Source: Pseudomonadota bacterium
GTDB lineage: Bacteria > Desulfobacterota > Desulfobulbia > Desulfobulbales > Desulfocapsaceae
DNA length: 64,000 bases
Assembly: GCA_023412495.1 (NCBI GenBank)
Contig: JAEYNP010000007.1
Span: forward strand, 62,001-126,000
Reading direction: 5' to 3'
Shown piece after piece: positions 1 to 7,827 of this stretch (position 1 is the stretch's first letter; every line of letters starts with the position of its first letter). The notes below the pieces were generated by a model that saw only the letters and a program-made list of their open reading frames with translations, was not told the origin of the DNA and made no database searches. Made by a program: the position numbers and the translations under genes.

Positions 1-38
1 TGAATTCCTTGTGGTTGCTATGGTAGGTGTTTGAAAAG

Positions 39-455
39 CTACTGTCCGCCGCCGATGACATGCTTGAGCAGGGAGAGCTTTTTCTGCAGCAGTTGAACGG
101 ATGTCTCATACATCAGTTCGTTTTCTGACAGGGCGAGCATTTCCTGGTCGACGTTTACGCCGTTTTTATCGCCAACTCCCGTCGAGTCGGCGATCATGAC
201 AACCTTGCCGCTGACTTCGTTGAAATTTGCAGGTCCCAGGGCAATGTGCCTCTCGTTCGACCGGGCCAGTTGAATGCCCCTGGTCTTGTCCAGCGCCTGA
301 GCCAGATCCTCCTCAAAAGCGAAGCGGGTAGGGGAAAAACCGGGAGTTTCCGCGTTGGCGATGTTGGCCGCGATAACTTGAGCCTTTTGAGCCCTCAGAT
401 CCAGGACCTTGCTGAGCAGCTGCACGTTCGCGTCGAAGGGTTTGGTCGGATCCAT
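39..455 (-). CDS. flgB: Flagellar basal-body rod protein FlgB
   Basis: Proximal rod subunit of the flagellar basal body, exported by the flagellar type III apparatus into the periplasm. The 138-residue product has the usual FlgB length and carries the rod-family N-terminal signature (IAANIANAETPGF). The reading frame is open upstream to 548, but that extension translates a repeat element. The ATG at 455 is preceded by a good ribosome site (AGGAGAAA, read on the minus strand), so I place the start there. It is downstream of the TPR gene at 644-3067. An AAGGA-like site close to base 1 suggests that flgC follows just outside the window. Family assignment is clear from sequence; operon membership is inferred. 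Confidence 0.93.
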   Translation of the reverse strand: MDPTKPFDANVQLLSKVLDLRAQKAQVIAANIANAETPGFSPTRFAFEEDLAQALDKTRGIQLARSNERHIALGPANFNEVSGKVVMIADSTGVGDKNGVNVDQEMLALSENELMYETSVQLLQKKLSLLKHVIGGGQ

Positions 456-474
456 GTCAATTTCTCCTGCTTGA

Positions 475-599
475 TGGACTCGTAAAAAGTCCGATCTACT
501 TCGTTGTAGGTCTGAAACGGCGCTTCGCTGTACCATATGTACTACCAAAGCACCGTTTCAGGCACTACGCCTCGTATATCGAACTTTTTTCAGAGTCCA
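475..599. repeat. 125-bp palindromic element, copy 1 (family A)
   Basis: A 125-bp element with terminal inverted repeats (TGGACTC at the left, GAGTCCA at the right) and an internal palindrome built from GAAACGG and CCGTTTC arms. It sits between flgB and the TPR gene. A second copy in opposite orientation lies at 5014-5138; by eye about 115 of 125 positions match. The size, terminal repeats and lack of coding capacity suggest a MITE or REP-like element. It may also form a hairpin in the transcript running into flgB. Confidence 0.85.
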
Positions 600-643
600 T
601 CTCCTCGAGTTTATTATTTAAGGCTTTACCTGTTTAACATAAT

Positions 644-3067
644 TTAAGATGTCGGGACCTTCTTGCGGACCGTCGTCGACCTGAATTGCAATTCCCGTTC
701 CGCATATTGTTTCCAGCGGGGGTTACTACCCTTTTCGACGATTTCCCGCAGGAAGCTTAGGGCTTTTTCCTCATTTCCTTTCTGGCTTTCGAGACTGGCC
801 AGCCTGAAGAGGCTCTGGTCGTAAAATTCGCTTTCCGTGGTAACCAGACGGAATTGTTTCTCAGCCTCGTCAAAGGAGCCCGTCGAGAAGAGGCTCTCGG
901 CCAGCATAAACTGCTCCTTCTGCGGCAGCGATTTCTCGATGTTCGCAAGTTTCTTCAATACTTCCGAGCATTTGACGAAATCGTCGGTTCTGAAATAGAT
1001 CGACCCGGCAATTTTGTACAGTTCGGCATTTTCCGGCAGAGGCGATGGCAGAAGGCCCAGCGCCTCTGTCAAACGTTCGTCACCGACCAATGCCTTGATC
1101 CGGAAGATCGTCAGCTTTTCGGTAAATTTCCCATTCGGATAGTTATAGATATACTGAGCGACGAAGTCCTCGACCAGGCTGTTGTTGCCGTGATGGTAGG
1201 CGGCTTCCACCATCGGCAGGTAAAATCTCTCCCGCTGGTCGGTCGGCAGAATTTCAATGAGATAGAGGTAGAGTTTCTGGGCCTCGTCATAGAGACCGAT
1301 GCGATAGTAGGCCTCGGCCGTGTCCATCAGGAACTGGCTGTCGATCCAGTTCTTCTGAAAAAATTCCCGGTTCTGCTTGGCGAGCACCAGCGCCTTGATA
1401 TATTCCTTGTTCTCGACCAGCCGTTTGATTTCTCCGGGGAGCAGTTGGATGAGCAGGGCTTGTGCCGAAATTCTGACATCTCCGGTCTGGAACTCTCTTA
1501 AGAACTGCTGGAGCAGGGCGATACTGGCGGTCGTTTCACCCGTTTCCGCGTGGACGATCGCGCTTTTCAGAAGCGCCTCTTCCCGGAGCGATCGCACCAG
1601 GGATTTCTCGGCGATCGCCTGGTAGTTCGCGATGACCTGTTTGGCTTGTTCCTTCGATTGTATAAAGATCAGGTCGCTCTTTTTCATCGCTGCCCTGTAG
1701 CCCGCTTCCGTCTCTGGCAGGGCGCCTTCGATGCGGGAAAATTCGTTGATCAGCGTCAAGCCGTCGACATTTTTCAGCCTTGCCATATTCTTGCGGAAAT
1801 GGATGAGTCCCTGGAGCGGTTTTTCGGGAACGAGCGTGGCGAGTTTTTCGTAACAATCCCCTGCTTCCGGATATTTTTTTTGGGTATAGAGGGTGTTGCA
1901 GTAGCCGGCATGAGAATAGGGCGAGGCGGCGAGTACAGGGGAATCCTTGTGGAGTTGATAGGCCGCGTATGCCTTGATCGGTTGCGCCAGCGCATACCAG
2001 TAGTCGGCCTGGTGTATCTGGACGATCTCGACGATGGGTTTGGGCAGGGCGACATCGTCGCGAAGCAGTAATTTGTTGAGACGGGATAGTTGTCCGGTGG
2101 CGAGAGCCGTCTCTATCTGCGACAGCAGGAAGTACGGCGCGAGCGGGGTTTTTTTACCGACGGCGCTTTCGAGTGCCTGAAGTTCGGAATCGGCAATGAA
2201 GGGGCTTTCATGAACCGCACGAAGGTAGATGAGCAGGTAATTGGCATAAGTGCCGAGGATCTCATCGGGGTAACTGTCCTTCAGGAGGTGCAGCTGAATG
2301 TAAGCCTTTTCAAAGTCACCCTTGCGCAGAAGGGCCTCGCCCAAAGTCAGCGCAAGCAGCTTTTGCTTCTCGAGGTCGCTGGTCGCCTGGATCATTGCGA
2401 GCAGCTTTTCCTCCAGCAGATGCCAACGTCCTTTTTCCGCGAACTCGAAAACTTCGGCATCCAGTACTTCGAGATTCTGCTCCTGTTTCGGAGGAAGAAG
2501 ACGAATGACTGGAAACGGAGGAGAGGTAAACTTAACCGGCGCTTTGATTTCCACTGGAGTCTCGTAGCTGGAAAAGAACAGCATCCAGTCCTTGGCGTAC
2601 GGCGACAGAAGAACGGGATTCGAGTGATCGATCGGCAGCCGGTCGAGGACCGTCAGCCCTTTCAGCCGTTCCGCCAGTTCCTGATAAGATTTGCTGTATT
2701 CGTTGCCCAGCAGGACTTCGAAGACCAGCTTTCCGTCCGGGCTCTCTGTGAGTTTGTGGTTTTGCGGCTTGTAACGAAAATAGAGCGAAACGGCGAACTC
2801 GGATTTCGCCGAGTGTGGCAAAATTTTGACTATATGTTCGTCCGGCGGGAAAAAGGTAATGTCGGGGGAGGCTGCAGTGTCCCTGAAAACCAGATCAATC
2901 CGGCGCTGATTGCTGGTTGTCGAGAATTTCGGGGACTTGTCGAAGCTGAAGTAGATTTGGACTACATCCTTGGTATCGACCCGTGAAACTTTGAGAAGTT
3001 CTGCCGCCTGGGCGTGAACATCCAGCAGACCCGTCAAAAATAGTATGGCGAAGAAGAATCTTTTCAT
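644..3067 (-). CDS. Secreted AMIN-like/TPR protein upstream of flgB
   Basis: An 807-residue protein with an N-terminal signal peptide (about residues 1-21, ending DVHAQA), so it is likely periplasmic. Residues about 22-125 are beta-rich and resemble an AMIN-type domain (VVQIYFSF, RIDLVF). The rest is helical and reads as many tetratricopeptide repeats, for example around EALLRKGDFEKAYIQL and AEAYYRIGLYDEAQKLY. AMIN domains are known to bind cell wall, and TPRs to bind proteins. The position just before flgB suggests a role in flagellar rod or cell-wall assembly; this is inference from context. I see no strong ribosome site before the ATG at 3067. Function is not established. Confidence 0.8.
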   Translation of the reverse strand: MKRFFFAILFLTGLLDVHAQAAELLKVSRVDTKDVVQIYFSFDKSPKFSTTSNQRRIDLVFRDTAASPDITFFPPDEHIVKILPHSAKSEFAVSLYFRYKPQNHKLTESPDGKLVFEVLLGNEYSKSYQELAERLKGLTVLDRLPIDHSNPVLLSPYAKDWMLFFSSYETPVEIKAPVKFTSPPFPVIRLLPPKQEQNLEVLDAEVFEFAEKGRWHLLEEKLLAMIQATSDLEKQKLLALTLGEALLRKGDFEKAYIQLHLLKDSYPDEILGTYANYLLIYLRAVHESPFIADSELQALESAVGKKTPLAPYFLLSQIETALATGQLSRLNKLLLRDDVALPKPIVEIVQIHQADYWYALAQPIKAYAAYQLHKDSPVLAASPYSHAGYCNTLYTQKKYPEAGDCYEKLATLVPEKPLQGLIHFRKNMARLKNVDGLTLINEFSRIEGALPETEAGYRAAMKKSDLIFIQSKEQAKQVIANYQAIAEKSLVRSLREEALLKSAIVHAETGETTASIALLQQFLREFQTGDVRISAQALLIQLLPGEIKRLVENKEYIKALVLAKQNREFFQKNWIDSQFLMDTAEAYYRIGLYDEAQKLYLYLIEILPTDQRERFYLPMVEAAYHHGNNSLVEDFVAQYIYNYPNGKFTEKLTIFRIKALVGDERLTEALGLLPSPLPENAELYKIAGSIYFRTDDFVKCSEVLKKLANIEKSLPQKEQFMLAESLFSTGSFDEAEKQFRLVTTESEFYDQSLFRLASLESQKGNEEKALSFLREIVEKGSNPRWKQYAERELQFRSTTVRKKVPTS

Positions 3068-3379
3068 ACGGACGCACTATGCAATTAATGGTCCATTTTT
3101 CCGGGCAGGGGTAAACCAGCCACTGTTCAGGTGGCGTAAATTTGACACCAAAGGACTTAATCCGATTGGGTGAGGCAGAACCCCCGAAAGAAATCATCTC
3201 GTAATTACTTATTTGATTTTTCAACGTGCTTGTTGGTAATATTGAGCCAGGAAAAAACGGCCCTCTCCGTGCTTTAAGCTTCAGGAAGTCCACGGATTAG
3301 GTCCAGTACAAGAAAATACCGGCGCGTTTTTCCAGTAAAGGACAGGGAGGAGCGCTGCAACTCATACAGGAGATAAAGA
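3068..3379. other. Intergenic region between divergent TPR gene and cheY
   Basis: 312 bases between two divergently read genes, so it should hold both promoters. I find no convincing sigma-70, sigma-28 or sigma-54 site by eye. The only clear signal is the ribosome site AGGAGA just before the cheY ATG. Open frames across the region are continuations of shadow frames. Confidence 0.5.
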
Positions 3380-3751
3380 ATGGGGAAAAATGTACTGTTG
3401 GTCGATGATTCAAGCACCATGAGAAAGATAATCGGCCGATCCCTCCGCCAGGCCGGAATAGAGTTCGAAAATATCTACGAAGCGTCGGATGGGCTTGAGG
3501 CTCTGGAGGTTCTTGAGAACAAGAAGGTCGACATCATCTTGAGCGACATCAACATGCCCAACATGGACGGGATCTCTTTTTTGAGGGAAAAATGTAACCG
3601 CCCCGCTATAAAAGACATTCCCGTCCTGATGATTTCCACCGAAACCGGGGACGACATCATTGGGGAAGCCAAATCCCTGGGAGCGGTCGGCGCCATCAAA
3701 AAGCCCTTTACCCCCGACAAGGTGAACGAAGTTCTCGGTCCGTTGCTCTAG
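3380..3751 (+). CDS. cheY: CheY-type single-domain response regulator
   Basis: A 123-residue stand-alone receiver, the usual CheY length. All the active-site residues are present: acidic pair D9/D10, phospho-acceptor D56 in LSDINMPNMDG, Thr87 in MISTE, and Lys108 in KKPF. Phosphorylated CheY normally binds the flagellar switch. The start ATG has an AGGAGA ribosome site 7 bases upstream. The next genes on the strand are CheX-like proteins, and CheX is a known phospho-CheY phosphatase, so this CheY is a natural partner. A 159-bp palindromic element begins at the base after the stop codon. Confidence 0.9.
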   Translation: MGKNVLLVDDSSTMRKIIGRSLRQAGIEFENIYEASDGLEALEVLENKKVDIILSDINMPNMDGISFLREKCNRPAIKDIPVLMISTETGDDIIGEAKSLGAVGAIKKPFTPDKVNEVLGPLL

Positions 3752-3910
3752 TGTCCTGTCAAGCATCATCTGTTGTATCTTGCTGGTCCTTTTGGCTTCC
3801 CGGCTTCGTCACTTCTTTGGGTCGCATAGCGCTGCTAATGCTCCCAATCGTGCCTCGCAGGAAGCCAAAGTTGCTGCGCAATCTTACAACATCCGACACT
3901 TGATATGACA
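3752..3910. repeat. 159-bp imperfect palindromic element (family D)
   Basis: Starts directly after the cheY stop codon and ends at 3910. The ends are imperfect inverted repeats: TGTCCTGTCAAGCATC at the left, and TGTCATATCAAGTGTC when the right end is read on the other strand. Inside is a second pair of arms, TTGGCTTCC and GGAAGCCAA. The first 21 bases recur exactly, inverted, at 32113-32133. It looks like a non-coding palindromic element, possibly doing duty as a transcript end or processing site between cheY and cheX. Confidence 0.75.
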
Positions 3911-3963
3911 CGAGGAGCTAGCGGGACTAAATGCAATTTGTACTTTGAGGGAGGTATTGGGAG

Positions 3964-4410
3964 TTGCGCGAACAAATTATCGAAGCGGTAAAAGAGATTT
4001 TCTCCACCATGATCATGATGGAGGTATCTGCGAGCGGAGAAACTCCGCCGGACAAAGCCCTTACGGACAGCATATCCGGTATTATTGGCCTGGCGGGCAC
4101 CCACAAGGGAGTTCTCGCCATTCATCTTCCCCATAAGGTGGCCATGGCCATCACCGGCAGCTTCCTCGGTATGGAAGTCGATGAAATCAATACCGATGTC
4201 GAGGATGCTGTCGGCGAGTTGGCCAACATGCTTGGCGGCAATGTCAAATCCATCCTTTCCGCCAACGGCAGGGACATCAGTCTTTCCATGCCGACGACCA
4301 TCTCCGGAAAACAATACGACTTCCAGCCCACCAAGGATGCGGACAGCTTGATAATTTCCTGCGTGTGCGAAGCTGGCGGCTTCATCATCGAGCTGCAGTT
4401 GGAAAAATGA
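3964..4410 (+). CDS. CheX-like chemotaxis phosphatase, first copy
   Basis: A 148-residue CheX-family protein. CheX/CheC/FliY proteins dephosphorylate phospho-CheY using a D/S-x3-E-x2-N motif; here it reads DAVGELAN with E85 and N88, followed by a proline 22 residues later (P110). The start appears to be TTG at 3964: an in-frame stop at 3946-3948 excludes earlier starts, and GGGAGG lies 9 bases upstream. It is the first of three neighbouring genes with this domain, and its stop overlaps a possible ATG for the next gene (ATGA at 4407-4410). The role as CheY phosphatase is inferred from the family motif. Confidence 0.8.
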   Translation: MREQIIEAVKEIFSTMIMMEVSASGETPPDKALTDSISGIIGLAGTHKGVLAIHLPHKVAMAITGSFLGMEVDEINTDVEDAVGELANMLGGNVKSILSANGRDISLSMPTTISGKQYDFQPTKDADSLIISCVCEAGGFIIELQLEK

Positions 4411-4487
4411 CCAATGCCGTCTGCGACGGGCGGGATCCTCAGACCGAGCATCTCTTTCAGTCCGGCAGGGAGGAAGCGAAGCGGATT

Positions 4488-4949
4488 ATGGCCGATCTTG
4501 ATATCGAAAGCGAAATTTTCAATGGAACTCAGGATGTGTTCTCCACCATGCTTGGCATGGAACTGGAGAGACAACCCTTCACCGGACAAGATTTCATCAA
4601 GTCCAATCTGACCTCCATGATCGGCCTGGGTGGAGGGATCCGCGGCGCCGTGGCCATACACTGCCCCGCCGCCGTGGCCATGGCCATCACCGCCGGCTTC
4701 CTCGGCACTGAGGTGGATGAACTGGATGAAGACGTCAAGGACGCCATTGGTGAAATTGCCAATATGGTGGCGGGGAACCTGAAGGTTTCCTACGCCGCAA
4801 ACGGCATGAATATCGAGCTTGCCATTCCGACCTCGGTTGTTGGAGAAAGTTTTCGGGTCAGCGGCATGGCTCATGCAAACAGAATTGTCGTGGCCTTGAA
4901 AATGGCTGAAGGACCATTCTGGGTCGAGCTCATGTATGTGGCCGCATAA
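4488..4949 (+). CDS. CheX-like chemotaxis phosphatase, second copy
   Basis: A 153-residue CheX-family protein, clearly paralogous to the upstream gene: both carry the FSTM segment near the N-terminus and MAIT-FLG-EVDE in the middle. The catalytic motif is DAIGEIAN with E89 and N92. I chose ATG 4488 because the family domain starts there and aligns with the first copy. An in-frame ATG at 4407 overlaps the upstream stop codon and would add 27 residues with no visible domain; it could reflect translational coupling. Two separate CheX-like proteins next to one CheY suggest specialised or heterodimeric phosphatases. Function by family only. Confidence 0.78.
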   Translation: MADLDIESEIFNGTQDVFSTMLGMELERQPFTGQDFIKSNLTSMIGLGGGIRGAVAIHCPAAVAMAITAGFLGTEVDELDEDVKDAIGEIANMVAGNLKVSYAANGMNIELAIPTSVVGESFRVSGMAHANRIVVALKMAEGPFWVELMYVAA

Positions 4950-4977
4950 AGGCGGCTCTCCCCTCAATACATGGTCA

Positions 4978-5013
4978 AGGAAGATAAAGTCGTAAAAAGT
5001 GCTTCAACGGAGA
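4978..5013 (+). repeat. Short dispersed repeat, copy 1 (family B)
   Basis: Contains GTCGTAAAAAGTGCTTCAAC followed by GGAGATGG. Longer, very similar copies lie at about 18545-18594 and 27751-27801. This copy lacks the ACCCGTG segment of the others and runs straight into the family A element at 5014, which may mean that one inserted into the other. Confidence 0.65.
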
Positions 5014-5138
5014 TGGGCTCTGGAAAATGTTCGATATACGAGGCGTATTGTCTGTAACGGCGCTTTGGCGGTACATATGGTACAGCGAAGCGCCGTTTCA
5101 GACCTGCAACGAAGTAGATCGGACTTTTTACGAGTCCA
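5014..5138. repeat. 125-bp palindromic element, copy 2 (family A)
   Basis: Reverse-complement copy of the element at 475-599, with the same 125-bp length. The end nearest 5138 is almost identical to the start of copy 1 (one difference over about 65 bases). The other end is more diverged. The two copies bracket the TPR, cheY and first two cheX genes in opposite orientation. Confidence 0.85.
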
Positions 5139-5247
5139 TCAAGGTTTAAGATAAATGCATTATAAGAGTTAACAATCCTCGGTATCCTACCGATAAGTAC
5201 TTCAGCGCAAACCCGTTCTTCCACCCACGACTTTTCTTCATTTCCAT

Positions 5248-7803
5248 ATGGACCAGCAAAAACGAATCGACAAAATCCTCAAGGCAGTCGAGGCACGAGT
5301 CCAGGATGAGGTGGGAGCCTTGTTGGGAGCTGATTTCATCCTGGACAGCGGAGCCAGGAAAGTTGCCGGCAAGGCCGAAATTTTCGAGGGTCTCGTGGGC
5401 AAGCAGATTTGCGCACACCTCGATATTACTGGCGATGTGTCCGGCAAGGGCTATCTGTTCGTGGGCATCAAGGATGCGATCCGTCTCGGTGGAACCCTTA
5501 TCATGCTGCCCGATTCCGAACTGCAGGAGGTGATCGGGCGTGAGGAATATCGGGAGGAATTGGAGGATTCCTTCGGCGAAATCGCCAACATCATAGCCGG
5601 CTCCATCACCAAAGACTTCGAGGACATGTACCCGAAGCCCTGCCGCTTCATTCGTAAGGAGCAGGAGATTGTGGTTCCGGCAAAAGTCGACATGGAATCG
5701 GATCGTCCCTTCGGTAACCAGCAGTTTTATCTGGCGCCTTTTCCAATGCTCCTCGATGGCAGGCAGTTGGGTCAACTCGTTGTGCTTCTGCCGGCAGCAT
5801 CCTTCGGTTTGGAGCAGGAACCTGCCGATAAACCGCTTGAAACCCAGGAGAAGAAACCGCCACAGAAACCCGCGCCGGGGATAGCCAAGGAACGCCCCCG
5901 GGAAACAGTGGATCAACCTCGAATTGCCGGGGAAAAGACAGCCGCTGGTGCCCCCGTGGCAGAGCCGCCGAAAGCGGCCCAATCCGGCCCGCCCAAGGTG
6001 GATTTCGAAAAACAGCGGAAAAGGATCGATCGACTCCTCACCGAATGCCACAAGAGATTGGTCGCCGAGGTCAGTGCCCTGCTGGGTGTCGATGTCTTTC
6101 TGGATGATCCGGAAAATCGAATCATCAGCAAAGAGGAGTTTTTCACCGAACATGCCTCCGGAAAGCAGGTCATTACCGACATGGAGGTCGTCGGAGAACT
6201 CCAGGATACCTGTTACCTGTCCGTCGCCTTAAAAGATGCGATCCAGTTGGGCGGCACCCTGATCATGCTCCCTCCCAACGAACTGGCCAGCGTCGTCAAC
6301 GAAGAAGACTTCACCGACGACACCACGGACGCTTACGGGGAAGTGGCGAATATAGTATCCGGGGTCTACACTGCGGTTTTCGAGGAGCAGCATAACAAGA
6401 AGTTGCGGTTTATAAAGAAGCAGCTCAAGATGGTTGTCCCGCTTAAGGTGGAGACTGCCTCCGACGATCCGATTCCCGACAGGTTGTACTATTCCAGCAA
6501 GATGGCCCTCACCGTGGATGGTAAGACCCTTGGGAACGTGTATATGCTCTTTCCCGCGGATCTTTTGCAGCTCGAGGCGCCGAAGGTGGAAACGGTCGCT
6601 CCCCGGATGGAAGACGTAAGCGAGGAGGGAGCAGTTGTCGAAAGACAGCAGGCCCCTGTGAAATCGCAATCGGAAAAGCCTGCCCCGCAAAAGACGGCGA
6701 AGCAGACCGTTCAGGTTTCGGCCGAAGCGCAGGAGGTTCTCGATAAACATCGAAAACGAGTCGATAAGCTGTTGGTTACCTGCAGGGAAAAGATGGAGAA
6801 CGAGGTTTCGGCTCTTCTTGGTCTTGATGTCCAACTGACTAACCAAGTCAATAAGGTTATCGGCAAGGAACCCTTCTTCACCGATTTTGTCTCAGGTAAA
6901 CAGGTTGTCGTCGATATGGACGTAGTCGGCGAACTGACGGGGAAGAGTTATCTCATCGTCAACCTGCGGGATGCCATCCGCATAGGCGGAGCCTTGATAA
7001 TGCTCCCCAGCTCGGAACTTGAATCGGTTGTCGCCGATGAGGAATTCAGCGAGGACACTCAGGACGCTTTCGGGGAAATTGCCAATATTGTCGCAGGAGT
7101 GTATACGGGCGTATTCGAGGAACAGTATACGAAGAGGCTGCGCTTCATCAAGAAGGACCTTCATCAGGTTGTGCCGATGAAAGTGGATCTCGAAGCGGAT
7201 CTGCCGTTCCCGAACGATGAATATTATTTAAGCACGATGGACCTGGCCATGGATGATACCGTCCTGGGGAAGGTCAATGTCGTTTTTCCGCTGGATCTTC
7301 TGCAACTCGAGGGGCTGCGGACCAAGGCGACAGAAGCGGGCGAGGAGGAATTCTTCGAAGAACAAGCAGCTTTTCAGGTAGGATCCCTCGTTCCCGAAAG
7401 CGAACGTCGTGGCCATGAAACGCAACAGGACCAGCTTGCGTTACCGGATATCCTGCTGATCGGAGACGACGAGACGGAAGCCGGCAAGATCGGCGCCGTT
7501 CTCAGGGAGAAAGGCTATGCCGTAAAATCCCTTACCTTTAAGGATAATCTCAACAATTACCTGCCCGGTCAACTCAAGGCCATCTATCTGGTGATGAATG
7601 ACGTCAACGAGCAGGCCTTTGGCGTCGCGATCAAGGTAAGTTCAACCTGCTCTCTGCCGCTTATCGCCGCGGGCCCCGGCTGGACGAGAACAAAGGTCAT
7701 AAAAGCTGTAAAATACGGGGTGCGGGATATCCTGGTGACTCCCGCCGCAAGAGAGGATATCGAAGAAAACGTCGCGAACAATCTCCTGCAACTCGCCGCA
7801 TGA
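5248..7803 (+). CDS. Triple CheX/CheC-type domain protein with C-terminal pseudo-receiver
   Basis: An 851-residue protein of three homologous domains (about residues 1-190, 250-445, 495-690) joined by Pro/Lys/Glu-rich linkers, and a C-terminal receiver-like domain (about 733-851). Each repeat keeps the D-x3-E-x2-N phosphatase motif: DSFGEIAN (E111/N114), DAYGEVAN (E365/N368), DAFGEIAN (E610/N613). Unlike CheX proper, the conserved proline is about 29 residues beyond the Asn. The receiver keeps an acidic patch (GDDE, 739-742), but the phospho-Asp region reads LVMNDV, the Thr/Ser position is lost (LIAAG), and the KP motif is TP. It is likely a multivalent CheY-P phosphatase or scaffold; that is inference. 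No clear ribosome site precedes the ATG. Confidence 0.75.
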   Translation: MDQQKRIDKILKAVEARVQDEVGALLGADFILDSGARKVAGKAEIFEGLVGKQICAHLDITGDVSGKGYLFVGIKDAIRLGGTLIMLPDSELQEVIGREEYREELEDSFGEIANIIAGSITKDFEDMYPKPCRFIRKEQEIVVPAKVDMESDRPFGNQQFYLAPFPMLLDGRQLGQLVVLLPAASFGLEQEPADKPLETQEKKPPQKPAPGIAKERPRETVDQPRIAGEKTAAGAPVAEPPKAAQSGPPKVDFEKQRKRIDRLLTECHKRLVAEVSALLGVDVFLDDPENRIISKEEFFTEHASGKQVITDMEVVGELQDTCYLSVALKDAIQLGGTLIMLPPNELASVVNEEDFTDDTTDAYGEVANIVSGVYTAVFEEQHNKKLRFIKKQLKMVVPLKVETASDDPIPDRLYYSSKMALTVDGKTLGNVYMLFPADLLQLEAPKVETVAPRMEDVSEEGAVVERQQAPVKSQSEKPAPQKTAKQTVQVSAEAQEVLDKHRKRVDKLLVTCREKMENEVSALLGLDVQLTNQVNKVIGKEPFFTDFVSGKQVVVDMDVVGELTGKSYLIVNLRDAIRIGGALIMLPSSELESVVADEEFSEDTQDAFGEIANIVAGVYTGVFEEQYTKRLRFIKKDLHQVVPMKVDLEADLPFPNDEYYLSTMDLAMDDTVLGKVNVVFPLDLLQLEGLRTKATEAGEEEFFEEQAAFQVGSLVPESERRGHETQQDQLALPDILLIGDDETEAGKIGAVLREKGYAVKSLTFKDNLNNYLPGQLKAIYLVMNDVNEQAFGVAIKVSSTCSLPLIAAGPGWTRTKVIKAVKYGVRDILVTPAAREDIEENVANNLLQLAA

Positions 7804-7827
7804 CAGAGCCCCCGACTGGTTCCCCTC

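Larger units (their letters stand above)
4950..5247. other. Intergenic region holding two repeat families
   Basis: 298 bases between the second CheX-like gene and the triple-domain gene. It holds a short family B copy (about 4978-5013) directly abutting a family A element (5014-5138). The remaining 110 bases up to 5247 hold no promoter I can defend and no clear ribosome site before the ATG at 5248. Confidence 0.6.
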
